Shown here: piece after piece, positions 1 to 9,266 of the stretch
How positions within the stretch are numbered: the stretch's first letter is position 1
How the letters are laid out: the number at the start of each line of letters is the position of its first letter
The notes under the pieces: generated by a model
What the model was told of the DNA's origin: nothing
Databases searched by the model: none
The model's input: the letters and a program-made list of their open reading frames with translations, nothing else
Program-made: the position numbers and the translations under genes
From: Sulfurovum sp.
GTDB taxonomy: Bacteria > Campylobacterota > Campylobacteria > Campylobacterales > Sulfurovaceae
Length of the DNA: 64,000 nucleotides
NCBI GenBank assembly: GCA_027068485.1
Contig: JAMOSB010000035.1
Span: 1 to 64,000, forward strand
Direction: 5' to 3'

Positions 1-1367
1 TGCTCTTTCGCTGTCACCACAAACTGATCATTGAGTCGTTGGATGGTTGTTTTTGACTCTCCCATCAGCTTAGCGAGTCGCTGTTTACTCCCTTTGTGCC
101 AGTTGTGTCCAAACCCAAAGAGAGATCGCCACCAACGGGTATTGTGTGCGATCGCTTTAGCCATCGCCACCTCACGCTCCTGCCACTTCTCAATGAGTCG
201 CTGAGCGAAGAATCCACGCACCTTGAAGTGGACACCTACTACAAGCAGTGCCAACACCCCACCTGCGATCATACGCCCTGTAGCCTCTAGCTTGCTGAGG
301 ATACCAAACTCCACCTCTACCCCACCCACGATCGCAAGTAGTAGTACCAGTAGTACCAACTCTGTCTGTAGCACACGCCCTCTCCATCCTACAAGCTCTT
401 GACGCAGTTGCGGTATCTGCTTCTCTTTAATCTCTCGTGCAAAGTTATCGAGTGACTTGATGATACGGTAGGCTCTCTCTACATTGACTTTGTCCATACG
501 CTCCAAAATGCGTGCGAGATCGATATCCTTTTTGACGCGTAAACGCTCCAGAAGAGCAGGGTTTTCAGTTGCTTCAGAAGCATTTTCACTATAGATACTA
601 AAGAAGTTCCCTGAGACTAACCCCTCTTTGGAGAGGGCGCGTTGCCACGAGGCGATCACCTCCTCTAGGTTATCCTCTTTGGCAGTGGTATCAATCTGAT
701 TGAGGATATAGAGTACCTTATTGGCATCACGATGTGCTATCGTAGAGGAGACCAGATGCTCTAGGGTATCACGCATCGCACCAGGCTCAGGGTGTCGTGC
801 ATCAAAGAAGATAAGTACCAGATCGGACATCTCTACCATATGGCTGGTGATACGCAAGATTCCATCGCGTTGAGAATCGGCATCAAACCCTGGAGAGTCT
901 ATTAGGATCTTTCCTTTGATGGCAGGAGATTGGATACTTTTGAGTTGTAAGTAGAGATTGACCCGCTCACCCTCTCCCACATCGACCTTATTGATCTCTT
1001 CACTAATATTGTAGAAAGGGAAGCGTGGATCGGCATCGAGTGCAAGCCCTGGGAGTGTCACTGGCTCCTCACTCTTCCCATAACAGATCACCGTAAACTT
1101 ATCATCAATCGCTTGGTTTCCACTCTGCTGAATGGGTGCCCCCATATACTCATTGATAAAGGTCGATTTCCCTGCGGAGAATGTACCCAATACCGAAATC
1201 ATCGGCCACCATGAGATGTGACTGGTATAGGTCTCATCCCGCTCCATTAACCCTACTTTGTGGGCAATCTGATCAAGCTTTCGATACTCATCTATTACAT
1301 TTAGTAGTACTGGGTTCTCTTCGGAGAGATACTCTTTGAGTTTTCCATATCGTTCTTCAGGCATCAT
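1..1367 (-). CDS. Dynamin-like GTPase, C-terminus cut by window edge
   Basis: The reading frame runs leftward from ATG ATG at 1367/1364 and stays open to base 1, so the C-terminus is missing; about 455 residues are visible. The G1 P-loop GTFSAGKST lies near residues 61-69, G3 is DSPG, and the G4 position reads NQID rather than NKxD. Two adjacent hydrophobic stretches (LVLLVLLLAIVGG and AGGVLALLVVGVHF) late in the visible part suggest a membrane hairpin, as in bacterial dynamin-like proteins. The family hydrolyses GTP to remodel or tether membranes; which membrane is acted on here cannot be told. No partner gene is visible because the downstream side lies outside the window. A TATAAT box precedes the gene (1395-1400). 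Confidence 0.8.
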   Translation of the reverse strand, partial: MMPEERYGKLKEYLSEENPVLLNVIDEYRKLDQIAHKVGLMERDETYTSHISWWPMISVLGTFSAGKSTFINEYMGAPIQQSGNQAIDDKFTVICYGKSEEPVTLPGLALDADPRFPFYNISEEINKVDVGEGERVNLYLQLKSIQSPAIKGKILIDSPGFDADSQRDGILRITSHMVEMSDLVLIFFDARHPEPGAMRDTLEHLVSSTIAHRDANKVLYILNQIDTTAKEDNLEEVIASWQRALSKEGLVSGNFFSIYSENASEATENPALLERLRVKKDIDLARILERMDKVNVERAYRIIKSLDNFAREIKEKQIPQLRQELVGWRGRVLQTELVLLVLLLAIVGGVEVEFGILSKLEATGRMIAGGVLALLVVGVHFKVRGFFAQRLIEKWQEREVAMAKAIAHNTRWWRSLFGFGHNWHKGSKQRLAKLMGESKTTIQRLNDQFVVTAKE

Positions 1368-1394
1368 GATTCAATCCTCATCTAAAATGCTATT

Positions 1395-1400
1395 ATTATA
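1395..1400 (-). promoter_or_regulatory. -10 box for the dynamin-like GTPase gene
   Basis: The minus strand reads TATAAT here, about 28 bases before the start codon. No convincing -35 hexamer is present at 16-18 bases, which is common in Campylobacterota, where sigma-70 promoters often rely on the extended -10 and AT-rich upstream sequence. Confidence 0.5.
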
Positions 1401-1580
1401 GCGAATCGATGTTAACTTTCCCCGCATATGGCTTTGAGCATCGTAAAGTAGTGAGTTCATATTGGCTTAATAGAGCTATATTATCCTCCCATACCCTAGA
1501 GACAGTGGTATATGATAACCAATAGCGTATCAAAGATGATCAAGCCTTACGACGCATCACGATTGCCAGAGCCTTAGCCC

Positions 1581-3020
1581 CTACCCAAACATATCTGAGA
1601 GAACCACCCCACTCTCTACACTATGGGTGGAGAGTGTCCCAAAGACCGCCTCCCCAAGCCCCTGCTGTTGCCACTCCAAGAGTGTTGAGTAGATTTTGAG
1701 CATCGAGGTCTTCCCTTCAATATCAGCATTTTTAACATCAAGGTAGGGCTTCTCACTCTCAGGGAAGAGATCCCCATAGAGTCCCCCCTTCTTGATCGCC
1801 CCACCCATCACAAGAACAGTGTTTCCTCGACCATGGTCATTACCATGATCCCCATTGCTCTTATGCTGTCGCCCAAACTCTCCTGAGAAGACGATAAGCG
1901 TATTCTCATAGAGTGCCGTATCAATTGCATTGAGAGAATCAACAAGGGCATGAAAACCTCTATTTTCACCAAACATATCCTCATACTTTGGCTCAATTTG
2001 ATTGCGTAGGTTTTTATGACTATCCCACCCATTGACCTCCATACTCATCAGACGCATATCAAAGATATCCTGTGTTACAAAGCTATCATACACCGAGCCA
2101 ATCTCTGTCGCAAGGTAGTGTGAGTGCAATTTATCGATATGGTTGGCTTCACTCAGATTGAGGATCTTTTGTGGGATAGGATTGGCATCGAGTCGTGTTT
2201 TGACTTGTCTGCCAAAAGTACGGAGCCTCTGCTCATGTTGCATCGCTTTGTAGTAGGGGCTATTTGTGGGGATGCTACCTCGTTTTGCCTCATAGTAGCT
2301 CTTCAATGCCCGACTCATAATCGCATTTTCACTATACTTGTAGCTACTCGATCCACTGTCCAGATCTGCTTGTGTATCATACTCATAGAGTCCCACTTCA
2401 CGGCTCTCATAGTTATTGACCACACAACTGTTGTCGTGTCGTTGTATATCAGTAGGGTGTGGACCATTACAGAGCAGTCGAACTTCACTTGTCACAGAGA
2501 CAACCGTCTGTTTGAGTCCACTCGCAGCCCTCCCCATCCATCCACTCACATCTTGGTTGTAGGGACTGCTATTCATATTGCCACTCTCTATCATCAGTTT
2601 GGCATGGTGGTGGTTTCGGTTGGTAGAGCCAATCGCATTACTGATAATAGCCACGCGTCCCTGCGCTATCTCACTCTTGAGCCATGAGGCTTGTTTAAGT
2701 ATGCCACACTTCACCCCATCAATCTCAATCTCGTCATAGTAGTTACGATAGACCTCTTTGAGTTCTGTTGCCGTAGAGACCCTAAAGAGTGATGCACGAG
2801 CACTCCAAAACTTCGCCGCATAACTCTCCGCATCATTATTGCTACTCTCATAGGCAGGGACGATAAGGTGCCTAAAGTCAGGTCCTCCATCAAGCATCAC
2901 ATGGATCAGCGTCTTGGGTGTAGTCGTCGTCGATCCAGCCCAGAGTGGAGACCCCATACCACTCAAGCCCAATGCCAATGCTGTGCGTGTTGATAGTCTA
3001 ATAAAATCTCTTCGTTGCAT
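1581..3020 (-). CDS. DUF1501 family secreted protein with Tat signal
   Basis: About 479 residues starting MQRRDFIRLSTRTALALGLS, a twin-arginine signal (RRDFIRL), so the protein is probably exported folded. I chose the ATG at 3020 because a GGAGGG ribosome site (3030-3035) sits just upstream; the longer in-frame start at 3041 would overlap the preceding gene. The body has features of DUF1501 (PF07394), a sulfatase/phosphatase-like fold: an early Asp in HVMLDGGPDFRHL, a central NGWDSHKNL stretch and GEFGRQHKSNGDHGNDHGRG near the C-terminus. It follows the DUF1800 gene with a one-base gap, the usual partner of DUF1501 genes in many bacteria. The biochemical function of the pair is unknown to me. 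Confidence 0.82.
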   Translation of the reverse strand: MQRRDFIRLSTRTALALGLSGMGSPLWAGSTTTTPKTLIHVMLDGGPDFRHLIVPAYESSNNDAESYAAKFWSARASLFRVSTATELKEVYRNYYDEIEIDGVKCGILKQASWLKSEIAQGRVAIISNAIGSTNRNHHHAKLMIESGNMNSSPYNQDVSGWMGRAASGLKQTVVSVTSEVRLLCNGPHPTDIQRHDNSCVVNNYESREVGLYEYDTQADLDSGSSSYKYSENAIMSRALKSYYEAKRGSIPTNSPYYKAMQHEQRLRTFGRQVKTRLDANPIPQKILNLSEANHIDKLHSHYLATEIGSVYDSFVTQDIFDMRLMSMEVNGWDSHKNLRNQIEPKYEDMFGENRGFHALVDSLNAIDTALYENTLIVFSGEFGRQHKSNGDHGNDHGRGNTVLVMGGAIKKGGLYGDLFPESEKPYLDVKNADIEGKTSMLKIYSTLLEWQQQGLGEAVFGTLSTHSVESGVVLSDMFG

Positions 3021-3021
3021 A

Positions 3022-5148
3022 CTATTTTCCCTCCTGTGCATAGATATAAGGTGTCGCTACAATAAAGGCGATCGCCCTTCCAATATTACGATTGGCCTTT
3101 CGTCTCTTGATGATATCACTACTCTCAAGATCCATGGTCGCTACCGCTCCATCCTCTACCAACATCTTGATTTTTGTATCGTTGGTGAGGGTATCGAGGG
3201 TATAGGTCTCTAGTGGTTTATCCTCATCGATAAAGAGTGCGAGATCTTTTCCATTGAGCAAGGCGACAAGGTGTGCTCTCTCCAACAAACCATAGTTTTT
3301 GAGTCCATCAGAGATAAAGCGAAGCCAGAGCCACTTGGCAACCTCATCGACACGATAGGATTGCGTCTGACTACTAGAGATCAGCTTCGCCCAATCCTTC
3401 TCCCAAGTCGACTCATAGACCCCATTGGCATCTTTGATACACTCATTGTTACTATTTCGCTTACAGGTGTAGTAGCGTGTATAGCTATAGGGCTTGGCAC
3501 TACGATTGTAGGTGAGTCGGAAGATATTGGCATTGTCTGATGCCTCAATCGCCGTCTGATGCCCAAAGACATCGTGGATAGGTCTAAAGAGGCGTATCTC
3601 CTCTTTGGACATATACAAAGTAGGGTCATAGTAGAGGTGTTTGAGGTCACTATTATCGACAATCATCTTATTGGCAACACGCATATTTCTCTGTATGGTA
3701 CTCTCATACTTATAGCGTCTACTACTATGAAAATCTGTAGAGATTGCATACGCCCACAAAAAGGGCAAAAGTTTCTTAGGTCGCATCTGCTTCCAGCTAC
3801 TCTGTATGCGTGCGATGGTAGCAGGCTGAAGATTGTCATCTGCAAAGTGTCGGATGATCATCACAGGGAGATTTGCCAAGCTCTCACTATGGAGGATATC
3901 GACCTTGGCAATCGCATCGATCTTCTCTTTGGCATCTGCTCCTGAGATGGTGTGGTGGAGTATCTCTAGGTCTGCGGTATAGTGATAGTCCGTCCCAAAG
4001 GTGATCTCTGTATCAGGTCCTCCCTCACTCGTAGCGTGCCAATGGGCTTGCATATCAGTCAAAGCTCTTGCGGTATTGGGGATAGAGGTCTCCTCATGGT
4101 AGGTGTGGTTGTAGTCACCCAACACCCCAAAAAAGAGCTGATGATACTCCCGAGCAAAATCCTCGTTCCCTCTAAAGATACCACTCTTATACTGATTGCG
4201 GTTGTGTCCATACTGATAGGCAATCGCAGCATTTTTTGCCCCTTGGGCGATAACACTCTCATAGTTTTGATTGGCGGTGAGAGCCTTCATAATCGCATCA
4301 TAGTGATGAAACATCGGGAGAGGATAGACCCCCGCATTACGATTGGCAGACATATGGTAGTTACTCTCCCAGACCCCTAGCTTGTAGAGAAAAGGGTTAA
4401 GCCCACGCGTGAGTGTCGAGAGTGCCCAGCTCATAGAGTTGGAATCCCAACGAGTCGTCTCATAGTATTTGCGTAGCTCTTTATCCAAGAAGTTCTTACT
4501 ATTATCACTATTCCAAAACTCCGACATCTTCTCCAGTGAGAGATTCGCAGGGATAGGATCACGAGTCGGAGAGAGTAGTGGATTGGAGACATCAAAGGTC
4601 AACATCTGCACAATCGCACTCGATGCGGGCATCCCTGCCCACGCTTTGATCTGTGCATCACTACTATGCCCACCATAGGCAAAGGTATCAAGCACCTTGC
4701 GTACAGCTAGCTCATCCCACACCTCATCACTCACTTCAGTAAAATCCAGTGTAGAGAACGAGACCAGTGTAGTACTCGTCACACTCACCTCAAAAGTGAT
4801 ATTGGCGACATCAGAGAGGGTAAAGGCGATCAGCGTAATCGTTGCACTCCCTACCCCACTACTCTTATTGGCAGCAGTAAGTGTGATCACCCCTGATTGG
4901 GTCACATTTGCCTCAATCAGACTCCTATCACTACTCTCAATATAGAGATGATAGGAGTCACCATCCCGCTGTGTCACCTTCGCTTGGATCGTTACAGGAG
5001 CAAAAAACTCCTTTAGACTCTGATTGGCAATCGGCTCAATCGTCAAAGTAGAAGCTGTCGGCGTACTACCCCCACCCCCACTACTACCACACCCACCTAA
5101 CATCACTACCATAGAGATAGACAAAAATATCTTAACCCAAAATCGCAT
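3022..5148 (-). CDS. DUF1800 family lipoprotein
   Basis: About 708 residues. The N-terminus MRFWVKIFLSISMVVMLGGC is a lipoprotein signal with lipobox LGGC, followed by a Gly/Ser linker. I chose ATG at 5148 because AAGGAG lies five bases upstream; the GTG at 5154 abuts that site. A short beta-rich domain (about residues 35-130) comes first, then a DUF1800-type region (PF08811) beginning near AVRKVLDTFAYGG and including DFAREYHQLFFGVLGDYNHT and ARALTDM. It is the first gene of a two-gene operon with the DUF1501 gene. In other bacteria such pairs are surface-associated and often near polysaccharide or storage functions, but nothing here fixes a role. Confidence 0.78.
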   Translation of the reverse strand: MRFWVKIFLSISMVVMLGGCGSSGGGGSTPTASTLTIEPIANQSLKEFFAPVTIQAKVTQRDGDSYHLYIESSDRSLIEANVTQSGVITLTAANKSSGVGSATITLIAFTLSDVANITFEVSVTSTTLVSFSTLDFTEVSDEVWDELAVRKVLDTFAYGGHSSDAQIKAWAGMPASSAIVQMLTFDVSNPLLSPTRDPIPANLSLEKMSEFWNSDNSKNFLDKELRKYYETTRWDSNSMSWALSTLTRGLNPFLYKLGVWESNYHMSANRNAGVYPLPMFHHYDAIMKALTANQNYESVIAQGAKNAAIAYQYGHNRNQYKSGIFRGNEDFAREYHQLFFGVLGDYNHTYHEETSIPNTARALTDMQAHWHATSEGGPDTEITFGTDYHYTADLEILHHTISGADAKEKIDAIAKVDILHSESLANLPVMIIRHFADDNLQPATIARIQSSWKQMRPKKLLPFLWAYAISTDFHSSRRYKYESTIQRNMRVANKMIVDNSDLKHLYYDPTLYMSKEEIRLFRPIHDVFGHQTAIEASDNANIFRLTYNRSAKPYSYTRYYTCKRNSNNECIKDANGVYESTWEKDWAKLISSSQTQSYRVDEVAKWLWLRFISDGLKNYGLLERAHLVALLNGKDLALFIDEDKPLETYTLDTLTNDTKIKMLVEDGAVATMDLESSDIIKRRKANRNIGRAIAFIVATPYIYAQEGK

Positions 5149-5299
5149 ATGCACTCCTTATCATATCTAGTTGATAGAGTATAGCCAAATTTGATAAGTC
5201 ATGTCAGAAAGTAGTGAGAATTAGAAGAGGAAGAGAAAAAAAAGCGATAAATAGAGAAAATCACCCAAAAAAGTGACAACCTTACGACACACAAGGGTA

Positions 5300-5655
5300 G
5301 TAGAGATAGGTGCAACGATAAGCCGGGTTTTGTCGTGGGTAGTTATTTATCTAGGCGTATGGTTGCCCATACGCTCAAGCGAAGTGTGAATGCTGATCTA
5401 ACAGCTTGCAAGGCTTATACCATACACTTCTTGCTGCGAACAGGGTTTACCTAGCTACCTATGTTACCATAAGCACTGGTGGGCTCTTACCCCACCCTTT
5501 CACCTTTTACCACCAAGGTGGTTTTCATACTCTCTGTTGCACTTGCCCTCAGATTACTCTGGCCATCTGTTAGATGGAGTCCTGCCTTGCGTGCAGCCCG
5601 GACTTTCCTCTCGTAGCAATAGTGCTACCAGCAACTACCTATTGCACCTATGCGA
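5300..5655 (-). ncRNA. rnpB: RNase P RNA (bacterial type A)
   Basis: The minus strand carries the conserved landmarks in order: GAGGAAAGTCCGGGCT near the 5' end, ACAGAGAGT, GGTGAAAGGGTGGGGTAAGAG with its closing CCCACC, and CCACGACAAAACCCGGCTTA near the 3' end. The ends were set from the P1 stem: ATAGGTGCAA at 5651-5642 (minus) pairs with TTGCACCTAT at 5315-5306. This is the catalytic RNA that removes tRNA 5' leaders. No clear T-run terminator follows. The exact ends are good to within several bases. Confidence 0.95.
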
Positions 5656-5690
5656 TTATAGCCAAAAATAGCTAATGAACCTCTAAGGCT

Positions 5691-5990
5691 CTACTCACAC
5701 TGTGTCACAATCGCTGCGACAAGATCGATGAAGACAGACGCGGTTCTATCATCGATATCTTCATCAATGACAAGTGAACGGAGCTCTTTTTCGTGAAGAT
5801 CTGCCAAATCTCTCTCTTCAAGCATCTTCTCTGCCACTGCCAAGCGTCTAAAGACCTTCTCTAGCTCTTGCTCTACGATATTTTGGTTGGCTGTTTTGGC
5901 GATCTCAAAATAGCTCGATTGGGGTGAACGACCCCAAAAGTCTGTTCTGGCATCTTCATACTCTTCCTCTTCTTCTCTATAACTGCTCAT
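5691..5990 (-). CDS. Small conserved protein, probable DUF2018 (HP0242-like)
   Basis: 99 residues, very acidic N-terminus (SSYREEEEEYEDARTD), then predicted helices: FWGRSP, an amphipathic helix EQELEKVFRRLAVAEKMLEE, and a C-terminal helix TASVFIDLVAAIVTQ. Length and helix pattern match my memory of DUF2018 (PF09442), a Campylobacterota-specific four-helix protein typified by H. pylori HP0242, whose function is unclear. AGGA lies seven bases before the ATG. It stands alone between rnpB and the oor genes. The family call is by pattern, not alignment. Confidence 0.6.
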   Translation of the reverse strand: MSSYREEEEEYEDARTDFWGRSPQSSYFEIAKTANQNIVEQELEKVFRRLAVAEKMLEERDLADLHEKELRSLVIDEDIDDRTASVFIDLVAAIVTQCE

Positions 5991-6108
5991 ACGAAATCCT
6001 CTATTAATTTTTGGATATTATAACCAAAGAGTCACAAGAATTGATATGGAACGAGAAAGAAAAGTAAAAAAGTGGGTAGGAGGGTAGAGAGGTATCACAC
6101 GGGGGGGA

Positions 6109-6135
6109 GAGTATAGCCTACAAGAGACTATACTC
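6109..6135 (-). terminator. Stem-loop after oorC
   Basis: A perfect 8-bp stem GAGTATAG/CTATACTC with an 11-base loop lies just past the oorC stop. On the minus strand it is followed by a run of C, not T, so it may be a 3'-end stabiliser or a factor-dependent end rather than a classical intrinsic terminator. Confidence 0.45.
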
Positions 6136-6150
6136 CTAAGCAACGGAGTC

Positions 6151-6705
6151 CTATTTCATAGACTCTTTTGCATATTTTTCACCTAGTTCATACGCGATCA
6201 AGTTGATCTCATGTACTTTTTTAGGTACTTTACTCAACATTGTATCGATAAGTACTTGTTTATCAATCGCTTCCATATAGGTATTTGCGATAGCCAATGC
6301 AACCACAGATTGTGTAATTACATTTCCTACCTCTTCTTTAGCGATAGTAATAATAGGTATCTCAACGATATTCCATTTTTTTCTATCCTCTTCTGTAGGT
6401 GTTACCAAGTTTGGCTCGATGACGATTGTCCCACCAGGTTTTACCCCATTTTTAAAAGATTGGTATGATACATTCGCAACCGAAAGCATAAAGTTTACTT
6501 CCCCATCATTTGCATAAGGGTAGTAGATCTCTTCATCATCAAGTTGGATATCAACAACCGTTGGACCACCACGCACTTGTGATGTATAGGTCGCTGTTTT
6601 GAGTCCAAAACCACCAGTTTTGATCTTCGCAGCTGCAAAGATCTCACCAGCGAGAAGAACACCTTGTCCACCAACACCCGTAAATCTCATTAATGTTTTA
6701 GCCAT
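6151..6705 (-). CDS. oorC: 2-oxoglutarate:acceptor oxidoreductase, gamma subunit
   Basis: 184 residues. The N-terminal GVGGQGVLLAGEIFA is the hallmark glycine-rich loop of the gamma subunit of 2-oxoacid:ferredoxin oxidoreductases. It is the last gene of oorDABC, 12 bases after oorB. The complex converts 2-oxoglutarate plus CoA to succinyl-CoA, passing electrons to ferredoxin or flavodoxin; autotrophic relatives run it in reverse in the reductive TCA cycle. Substrate assignment rests on the four-gene order known from C. jejuni and H. pylori and on the neighbouring sucCD. Confidence 0.93.
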   Translation of the reverse strand: MAKTLMRFTGVGGQGVLLAGEIFAAAKIKTGGFGLKTATYTSQVRGGPTVVDIQLDDEEIYYPYANDGEVNFMLSVANVSYQSFKNGVKPGGTIVIEPNLVTPTEEDRKKWNIVEIPIITIAKEEVGNVITQSVVALAIANTYMEAIDKQVLIDTMLSKVPKKVHEINLIAYELGEKYAKESMK

Positions 6706-6717
6706 GATGTTCGCTCC

Positions 6718-7575
6718 TTATATTTTTTTCTCAAAGTCATCTTGAGTGATTTTAGCTCTCTCACCCTGATGTACTTTTCGGATCTCTGCATACATATCAC
6801 AGTACTCATCTGCCTCTGTGTCTTGTTTCAAGATACCTGTAGGAAGAAGGTTGAGTTGCTCCTCTGGGCTGAGTGTATCATACTTCTTTTTAGAAACAGT
6901 GATACTATCGATCCAGTCAAGGTTAGCCATAGCAGAGTTCATTTTATTCTTTCTACCAAGGTTGATATGGCAGTTTGAGAGTGCTTCAACCAAGGCAAAA
7001 CCTTTATGTTGCATCGCCTGAACAAGGACTTTTTCAAGTTTCTTAGGAGAGGTAACACTCTCTCTTGCGACAAAGGAAGCACCTGATGCGATTGCAAGCT
7101 CACAGGTATCAAAAGTAGGATCGATGTTACCCGCTTTTTGAGAGACTGTCCACATACCTTTTGGTGTTGTTGGAGAGGTCTGAGAGTTGGTCAAACCATA
7201 GATGAAGTTGTTGATGATAATCATAGTGATATCGATATTTCTTCTACATCCATGAATCGTGTGGTTACCACCGATTGCGAGTGCATCACCATCCCCTGCT
7301 ACACAGACAACATACTTATCTGGGTTAGCCAACTTGATACCTGTAGCGTATGCTACAGTTCTACCGTGTGTAGTATGGACTGTGTTAAAGTCAACATAAG
7401 AAGAGAATCTTCCTGAACATCCAATACCTGAAACAACACACATATCATCTTGCTTGATACCAAGCTTATCTACAGCACGGATGAATGACTTAAGGATAAC
7501 TCCATCACCACAACCCCAACACCATAGTGTTGGCATCTTCTCTAGTCTTAAATATTTATCGTAATTAAATGCCAT
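6718..7575 (-). CDS. oorB: 2-oxoglutarate:acceptor oxidoreductase, beta (TPP) subunit
   Basis: 285 residues. The N-terminal LWCWGCGDG holds Cys19 and Cys22, and a third Cys lies in VSGIGCSGR, the pattern of the proximal iron-sulfur cluster. GDGDALAIGGNH is the thiamine-diphosphate/Mg binding motif. With OorA it forms the catalytic core. It starts one base after the oorA stop, consistent with translational coupling. Confidence 0.95.
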   Translation of the reverse strand: MAFNYDKYLRLEKMPTLWCWGCGDGVILKSFIRAVDKLGIKQDDMCVVSGIGCSGRFSSYVDFNTVHTTHGRTVAYATGIKLANPDKYVVCVAGDGDALAIGGNHTIHGCRRNIDITMIIINNFIYGLTNSQTSPTTPKGMWTVSQKAGNIDPTFDTCELAIASGASFVARESVTSPKKLEKVLVQAMQHKGFALVEALSNCHINLGRKNKMNSAMANLDWIDSITVSKKKYDTLSPEEQLNLLPTGILKQDTEADEYCDMYAEIRKVHQGERAKITQDDFEKKI

Positions 7576-7576
7576 A

Positions 7577-8728
7577 TTAGAATACCTCTTTTACTTTAGT
7601 AACAATTTCATGTGGAGAGATGGCTCTACCATTTACCTTATAAAGACCTTCGAGATCAAGTCTACCTGAAGCTCTCTCTATCTCTTCTGTATACTGTCTG
7701 ATGTTTAGCTCTACAACTAGAACATTTTTGATCTTATCTGTCATCTCTTTGATGCGTGTTGCGGGAGATGGCCAGAGTGTAATAGGTCTAAAGAGTCCTG
7801 CTTTGATACCATTTGCTCTGAGATGTCTAATCGCCTCTTTAGCTGCCAATGATACAGAACCATACGCGATGATAAGGACTTCACCCTCTTCACCTGTCAA
7901 GTCATCACACATAAACTCTTCATTTGATTCGATCTCATCTTGATGAGCCATTACTTTATCTTCAAGTCTCTGGATCAGTTTTCTACAAGTCTCAATCTCT
8001 TCTGTTGGGAAACCATTTTTATCATGGTGAAGCCCTGTATAGTGATATCTATACCCTTCAAACATTGGATTAAGTACAGCTGGCTCAGTCGCTTCACACT
8101 CATAAGGGAAGTACTCGTCTGCTGGACCATCAAAAGTCTTTCTAGGTACGATACCCGCTTCGACCTCTTCTACGGTTGGAAGTTCTGCTTTACCATGCAT
8201 ATGTCCGATTGTCTCATCAAGGAGTACAATAACAGGTTGCATAAATCTATCAGCAAGGTTGAATGCTCTGACAGTCTCCGTATAACACTCTGCTAGATTA
8301 CCTGCACAAAGTGTGATAGATCTGTAGTCACCGTGAGATGGGTTAGAAGCTTGCTTGATATCTCCTTGAGATACACGCGTTGGAAGACCTGTTGATGGCC
8401 CCCCTCTCATAACATTGACAAGTACCAATGGTACCTCTGCCATCTGAGCCAAACCGAGGTTTTCTGCTTTAAGTGATACACCAGGTCCTGATGTCGCTGT
8501 CAACGCTCTAACACCACTCATCGCTGCACCGATAACACAACAGATCCCTGCAATCTCATCTTCCATCTGAATCGCTGTTCCACCAACCTTTGGTAAAAGA
8601 TCAGAGATAACATGCATTACTTCACTAGATGGAGTGAGGGGATACCCTCCAAAAAATTTACATCCAGCATCTACCGCTGCTAATGCTGATAATTCGTTAC
8701 CAGTAGATATTACTTCTCTAGTTGCCAT
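7577..8728 (-). CDS. oorA: 2-oxoglutarate:acceptor oxidoreductase, alpha subunit
   Basis: 383 residues with the pyrimidine-binding domain of the 2-oxoacid oxidoreductase family: GCKFFGGYPLTPSSEVM near residue 22, GVRALTATSGPGVSLK near residue 75, and the C-terminal transketolase-like domain (EVLIIAYGSVSLAAKEAI). Its start overlaps the oorD stop by one base. This subunit binds 2-oxoglutarate and CoA together with OorB. Confidence 0.95.
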   Translation of the reverse strand: MATREVISTGNELSALAAVDAGCKFFGGYPLTPSSEVMHVISDLLPKVGGTAIQMEDEIAGICCVIGAAMSGVRALTATSGPGVSLKAENLGLAQMAEVPLVLVNVMRGGPSTGLPTRVSQGDIKQASNPSHGDYRSITLCAGNLAECYTETVRAFNLADRFMQPVIVLLDETIGHMHGKAELPTVEEVEAGIVPRKTFDGPADEYFPYECEATEPAVLNPMFEGYRYHYTGLHHDKNGFPTEEIETCRKLIQRLEDKVMAHQDEIESNEEFMCDDLTGEEGEVLIIAYGSVSLAAKEAIRHLRANGIKAGLFRPITLWPSPATRIKEMTDKIKNVLVVELNIRQYTEEIERASGRLDLEGLYKVNGRAISPHEIVTKVKEVF

Positions 8729-9057
8729 TAGTTCTCCTTATACTCTGTAGGTAGTCTATACCCATTGTTTACTATTGCCTCTTGTCTCGCTTTAGAAACA
8801 TCAGTGAGTTTAGCAAATTTAAACTCTTTCTTCTCTGCTACATAGATAGCAAAGTCTGGACATGAGAGTTCACACTCATTACATCCAATACATGCCTCTG
8901 GTGCAATCACACTAATCATCGCTCCCAAAGTTGAAGTTGGTTCTTGTTGCATAGAAAGCACACCTGCGGGACAAGCGTCCACACAAATATCACATGCTTT
9001 ACATCTAGCCGTATCTACCCATACCGGAGTATTCTCAGGAGCTACTACTGCTGCCAT
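8728..9057 (-). CDS. oorD: 2-oxoglutarate:acceptor oxidoreductase, delta (ferredoxin) subunit
   Basis: 109 residues with two [4Fe-4S] motifs: Cys19, 22, 25, 29 (CKACDICVDACP) and Cys56, 59, 62, 66 (CIGCNECELSCP). It is the first gene of the oor operon. AAGGGG precedes the ATG. It carries electrons between the OorAB catalytic core and the soluble acceptor. Confidence 0.94.
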   Translation of the reverse strand: MAAVVAPENTPVWVDTARCKACDICVDACPAGVLSMQQEPTSTLGAMISVIAPEACIGCNECELSCPDFAIYVAEKKEFKFAKLTDVSKARQEAIVNNGYRLPTEYKEN

Positions 9058-9102
9058 ATTTTCCCCTTTTTATTTGTTAAAATTAAGTGAGATTTACCAT
9101 TC

Positions 9103-9130
9103 ACTATAAATGAGAATACCAAACTTTCAA
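9103..9130 (-). promoter_or_regulatory. Candidate promoter of oorDABC
   Basis: The minus strand reads TTGAAA (9130-9125), a 16-base spacer, then TATAGT (9108-9103), about 46 bases before the oorD start. It is the best sigma-70-like match in the oorD-sucD gap (9058-9306), which otherwise holds only the sucD 3' hairpin. Confidence 0.5.
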
Positions 9131-9266
9131 TAATGGGGCTATAAATAAGATGGTTTTATTCGTCCCATAAGTGGTGTTGTTACCTTTTGAAGCAATCAAA
9201 GAGGTCTATTTTTACAGCGGAGAATCAGAAAGAATATCTAGGAGAATAGAAGGGGGGAACTCTATT

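Noticed and set aside
2124-2687. 187-residue plus-strand frame
   Set aside because: Shadow of the DUF1501 gene in another frame; no family features.
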